Positions 5,668 to 8,487 of a stretch of 8,487 nucleotides of DNA are shown one piece after another. The stretch covers positions 1,591 through 10,077 of the forward strand of contig DJKK01000117.1 of NCBI GenBank assembly GCA_002434595.1, given 5' to 3'. A program made the position numbers and the translations under genes. Under the pieces are notes generated by a model. The model was not told where the DNA came from and made no database searches. It was given only the letters and a program-made list of their open reading frames with translations. The stretch is from Alphaproteobacteria bacterium UBA6544 (lineage in GTDB: Bacteria; Pseudomonadota; Alphaproteobacteria; UBA8366). Numbering within the stretch: position 1 is the first letter of the stretch; the number at the start of each line of letters is the position of its first letter.

Positions 5668-6024
5668 ATGCACGGTGATTCGCACCCTTGGTATAACCCT
5701 GCACTTCCGACAACGTCTCCCCCACCCACCGATCGCACTCGAGGTCCAATTGACGAGTTACGTTGATGGATCATTGACGCATCAGCAAGTGACGTCGTCA
5801 CGCTGGAGACTTGTATTGAGCTGACCAGAAAAGCCGCAAGGGGGCTGGGATACGACAAAATTGAATATAGCCCCGCCCGACTGACCGCGGCCACCATCTC
5901 GCGACAATGGGAGAAGGCGAAGATCGGCGCTTATAGATCGAGTATCTACATCACTTCCGTTCGCATAACTTTCTCCTTTTCCACCCAATGCCGCGAGTAC
6001 GTGACTCTAGTGTCCATAAGGTGA
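5668..6024 (+). pseudogene. Coding remnant with in-frame TGA, function unknown
   Basis: From ATG 5668 the frame reads 32 codons (MHGDSHPWYNPALPTTSPPP, then a stretch ending GPIDELR), meets TGA at 5764-5766, and continues open for 85 codons to TGA at 6022-6024. The second part is strongly protein-like: WIIDASASDVVTLETCIELT, then KAARGLGYDKIEYSP and TAATISRQWEKAKIGAYRSS. The sense flows across the stop (DELR, stop, WIID), so a CGA-to-TGA change (Arg) is the simplest explanation. The final 25 or so residues are less convincing, and the true C-terminus may be lost through a shift. No ribosome binding site was found at 5668 or just after the TGA. The family is not recognised. It converges with the molybdoenzyme gene. 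Confidence 0.5.
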
Positions 6025-6030
6025 CCGAGA

Positions 6031-6056
6031 AGCCATAAAGTTCCTAAGGAACGGCT
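6031..6056 (-). terminator. Possible weak terminator of the molybdoenzyme gene
   Basis: GTTCC (6040-6044) and GGAAC (6048-6052) form a tight hairpin with a 3-nt loop. It is extended by AGCC/GGCT (6031-6034 and 6053-6056) across a one-sided A/T bulge. On the minus strand it lies 43 bases past the TAA of the molybdoenzyme gene and the inner stem is followed by TTTAT. A second stem (6070-6075 with 6085-6090) lies nearer the stop. Neither has a long T-run, so this is tentative. Confidence 0.3.
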
Positions 6057-6098
6057 TGGTTGAACGGGTAAGTGAAGATCTCCATCACTTTGTGAGCC

Positions 6099-8417
6099 TT
6101 AGACCGGATCAGTGAGTGGTTGTGAAAAAACTGTGATTTCCGGGACCTTACCAGTAAATTTTTCGAGTTCCACTAACGTGCTATGTGCAGTTGGGCCCTG
6201 ACCTAATTTCGAGGTCCCCTTGTCTAGCGTCAGTACATTTGGATTACCGTGACGATCGAGTGTGCCAATTGCACCTGGCTCTAATGGATCATACCAAGCA
6301 CCTGTAGCGATTTCGATCACGTTCCGTCGAACATTGTCAGTGAGTACGGCGCCCGCGAGGATGGCCCCTCGGTTGTTGAAGATACGCACAACATCACCAT
6401 CCATGATGCCGCGAATTTTAGCATCTTCGCAATTTATCCGGACGGGTTCGCGGCCTACTACTTTGCTATCGCGACTTACTCGGCCCTGGTCGAGTTGGGC
6501 GTGGAGGCGTGTATTTGGTTGGTTTGAAATCAGATGTATTGGGAAAAACTCTGTATCTGAAGATCCTAACCATTCTGTCGGTTCCATCCAAGTGGCGTGG
6601 CCTGGGCAATCATCGTAGCCGAATCCATTGATGGTTTCAGAGAAAATTTCGATTTTTCCGGACGGTGTATCGCAACGGTTCAATTCTGGGTCGGCACGGA
6701 ATTCGGACAGGAAAACGTAAGGTTCATCCGGTTCTGGACTTTCCGCGTGTCCAGATTTCCAAAATGTGTCGAAATTTGGCATTTCAACCTGCTGACGTGC
6801 GGCTTGCTGGCGCGCAATTTCATAGAGGTGACGCAGCCAATCATCTTCATCGCGACCTTCGGTAAAAAGTTCTTCAACACCCATTTTGCGTGCGAAAGCC
6901 GTGAAGATGTCATAATCATTGCGGGATTGTCCGACTGGATCGACGACCTTTTGCATGGCGAGCCAGTAACGGTCACGTGAGCTAGCACCGATGTCATTAC
7001 GTTCCATCGTGGTCGTTGCAGGTAAAACAATATCTGCGAACCGGGCGGTAGATGTCCACCAAGGTTCGTTTACGATAATTGTCTCCGGGCGTCGCCATGC
7101 CTTAATAAGACGATTTAAATCCTGATGGTGATGGAATGGATTACCGCCGCACCAGTAAACCAGATGGATATCTGGATAGACCCGATCCTCACCGTTGAAT
7201 TGATACGTGCCGCCCGGATTAAGGAGGAGATCGGCGATCCGGGCTACAGGTATGAATTCGCGGATTGGGTTGTCGCCCACAGGCATGCTGGGCGAGCGAA
7301 GGCGCATAGACGGATTACCGTAGCCATTCATACTGCCGTAGCCAAAGCCACAACCGCCGCCAGGCAGCCCAATCTCGCCGAGCATGCAGGCTAAGGTCGC
7401 TGTCATCCAGTAGGTTTGCTCGCCGTGGTCTGCCCTTTGTAATGAGTAGGCGGTTGCGATCATAGTTCGTTTAGCAGCCATTTTTCGGGCAAGCGCGCGT
7501 ATATTGTCGGCGCTGATTTCAGAGATTGCTGCAGCCCAGTCGGCCGTCTTCGGCTGTCCATCGATCTGACCCATCAGATAGGTTATAAATTTCTCGAAAC
7601 CGACGCAGTATTTAGCAAGAAATGCTTCGTCGTGTAGACTTTCAGTATAAAGCGTGTGAGCTAGGCCTAGCATGAGTGCAACGTCGGAGTTAGGGCGCAC
7701 AGCCCACCAATCAGCATTTAAATAATCGGCCGTATCGTCGCGACAGGGCGTGATGCTGACGAACTCGATGCCGGCCTCTTTCAGTCTTGGTAGCCATTTG
7801 TGTGCAGCGTGCTCACCCATACCGCCGGGTTCGACCTGAGTGTTTTTTAATCCGATGCCTCCGAAGGACACAAATAGTTCAGTGTTCGCCTTGATACTGT
7901 CCCATGACGTATACGGTCCGTGTCCCGCCGCAGCTCCGCCGCCGAAGATATGGGGAAGTATGACTTGCCCGGCGGCGTTGCTGTAACTGCCTGTGCTATT
8001 CGTAAACCCGCCGATACAGCCAAGGAACCGCTTCAGTAATGTTTGCGCGTGGTGAAAACGGCCGGCGCTCGACCACCCATAGGAACCTCCAAATATCGCG
8101 CTGTTACCATGGTTTTTTCGGACCCGGTTCAATTCGGCAGTGACGAGGTCTACTGCTTTGTCCCAGCTGACTGGAATAAAGGGGTCAGTCCCACGACGCT
8201 CCGTTGCTGCACCTGGTCCCTTCTCGAGGTAACTTTTTCGTATTGCAGGCTGATTGACCCGACAATCTGCATAAAGAGCGTCTGGCATGGATTTTATGAG
8301 TGCTGATGGCTTCGGATCGGTTTTGATCGGGGTTACCTCGGTCATCCGACCGCCTTCTGTCCTGGCGGTAAAAGCACCCCAATGGGAGCTGTGTTTTCGG
8401 TGCAGTGTTTGGGACAT
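6099..8417 (-). CDS. Molybdopterin S-/N-oxide reductase, BisC/TorZ type
   Basis: A complete 772-aa enzyme of the DMSO reductase family, close in length and layout to E. coli BisC, which reduces biotin sulfoxide and methionine sulfoxide in the cytoplasm. The N-terminus (RKHSSHWGAF) is BisC-like, with no twin-arginine signal and no Cys motif for an iron-sulfur cluster. Residues 112-119 (SYGWSSAG) carry Tyr113 and Trp115, matching Tyr114 and Trp116 of Rhodobacter DMSO reductase. Ser146 in GSYSNAAG is the expected molybdenum ligand. The central molybdopterin domain includes SDVALMLGLAHTLY and DIVLPATTTMERND. The dinucleotide-binding domain runs from about 622 to 745 (LISNQPNTRLHAQLDQGRVS; GDVVRIFNNRG). 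TMAO, DMSO, biotin sulfoxide or methionine sulfoxide are all possible substrates. No membrane anchor, cytochrome or chaperone gene lies alongside. A good ribosome binding site is not evident before ATG 8417. Confidence 0.93.
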   Translation of the reverse strand: MSQTLHRKHSSHWGAFTARTEGGRMTEVTPIKTDPKPSALIKSMPDALYADCRVNQPAIRKSYLEKGPGAATERRGTDPFIPVSWDKAVDLVTAELNRVRKNHGNSAIFGGSYGWSSAGRFHHAQTLLKRFLGCIGGFTNSTGSYSNAAGQVILPHIFGGGAAAGHGPYTSWDSIKANTELFVSFGGIGLKNTQVEPGGMGEHAAHKWLPRLKEAGIEFVSITPCRDDTADYLNADWWAVRPNSDVALMLGLAHTLYTESLHDEAFLAKYCVGFEKFITYLMGQIDGQPKTADWAAAISEISADNIRALARKMAAKRTMIATAYSLQRADHGEQTYWMTATLACMLGEIGLPGGGCGFGYGSMNGYGNPSMRLRSPSMPVGDNPIREFIPVARIADLLLNPGGTYQFNGEDRVYPDIHLVYWCGGNPFHHHQDLNRLIKAWRRPETIIVNEPWWTSTARFADIVLPATTTMERNDIGASSRDRYWLAMQKVVDPVGQSRNDYDIFTAFARKMGVEELFTEGRDEDDWLRHLYEIARQQAARQQVEMPNFDTFWKSGHAESPEPDEPYVFLSEFRADPELNRCDTPSGKIEIFSETINGFGYDDCPGHATWMEPTEWLGSSDTEFFPIHLISNQPNTRLHAQLDQGRVSRDSKVVGREPVRINCEDAKIRGIMDGDVVRIFNNRGAILAGAVLTDNVRRNVIEIATGAWYDPLEPGAIGTLDRHGNPNVLTLDKGTSKLGQGPTAHSTLVELEKFTGKVPEITVFSQPLTDPV

Positions 8418-8487
8418 TTTTCAAATCTCTACTGAGGCAAATAGTATTAAAGCAGTCGACATAGTTTGCGCAGAACGATACCGATGG

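Noticed and set aside
5764..5766. TGA as a selenocysteine codon
   Set aside because: A small GTGAC/GTCAC hairpin lies 22 bases downstream, but it is only five base pairs, shows no bacterial SECIS character I can identify, and no nearby gene belongs to a known selenoprotein family. A nonsense mutation is simpler.
6597..6980. 127-aa plus-strand open frame within the molybdoenzyme gene
   Set aside because: It is antisense to a conserved enzyme and shows no independent start signal or motif.
1..8487. CRISPR arrays, tRNA, rRNA, toxin-antitoxin or defence genes
   Set aside because: No regularly spaced repeats, no cloverleaf-like sequence with a GGTTCGA-type arm, and no recognisable toxin, antitoxin, nuclease or helicase motifs were seen on either strand.

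Overview
The window reads as a gene-poor, mosaic accessory stretch of a proteobacterial chromosome. An alphaproteobacterium is my best guess from the enzyme families and the look of the proteins, but no phylogenetic marker is present, so this is inference. Five intact genes of recognisable type or structure and one small secreted protein are separated by decayed coding sequence, an insertion sequence stump and AT-rich spacers. Base composition changes visibly from gene to gene: the GMC oxidoreductase is GC-rich, the molybdoenzyme intermediate, and the monooxygenase at 5073-5375 AT-rich. This fits assembly from several sources.

Layout. 1-633: no intact gene; a possible small RNA structure at 45-116 and a short ORF interrupted by TAG (246-443). 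634-771 (-): a 45-aa secreted peptide with a strong ribosome binding site. 1021-2646 (-): a complete FAD-dependent GMC oxidoreductase starting at GTG. Its 5' side abuts the 3' end of a truncated IS3-family element (about 2668-2920, same strand). 2964-3368 (+): a coding remnant readable only across two opposite frameshifts. 3505-4068 (-): a membrane protein with a C-terminal helix-hairpin-helix. 4123-4320 (+): a short ORF of unknown function that may be a remnant. 4631-5014 (+): a 127-aa secreted protein with a 10-bp inverted repeat just upstream. 5073-5375 (-): an antibiotic biosynthesis monooxygenase/IsdG-like protein. 5376-5667: AT-rich non-coding DNA with small repeats. 5668-6024 (+): a coding remnant broken by an in-frame TGA. 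6099-8417 (-): a cytoplasmic molybdopterin S-/N-oxide reductase of the BisC/TorZ type.

The genes do not form an obvious pathway or operon. The three recognisable enzymes are redox proteins standing alone. The most notable structural signal is a 30-bp direct repeat with one mismatch (3331-3360 and 5031-5060). It is the 3' coding end of the 2964-3368 remnant, repeated after the secreted-protein gene in the same reading frame. The 1.7-kb segment between the copies, holding the membrane HhH protein, the short ORF and the secreted protein, could therefore be a small inserted islet with attachment-site-like ends, although no integrase is visible. I see no convincing novel defence or biosynthetic system, no CRISPR array, and no tRNA or rRNA gene.
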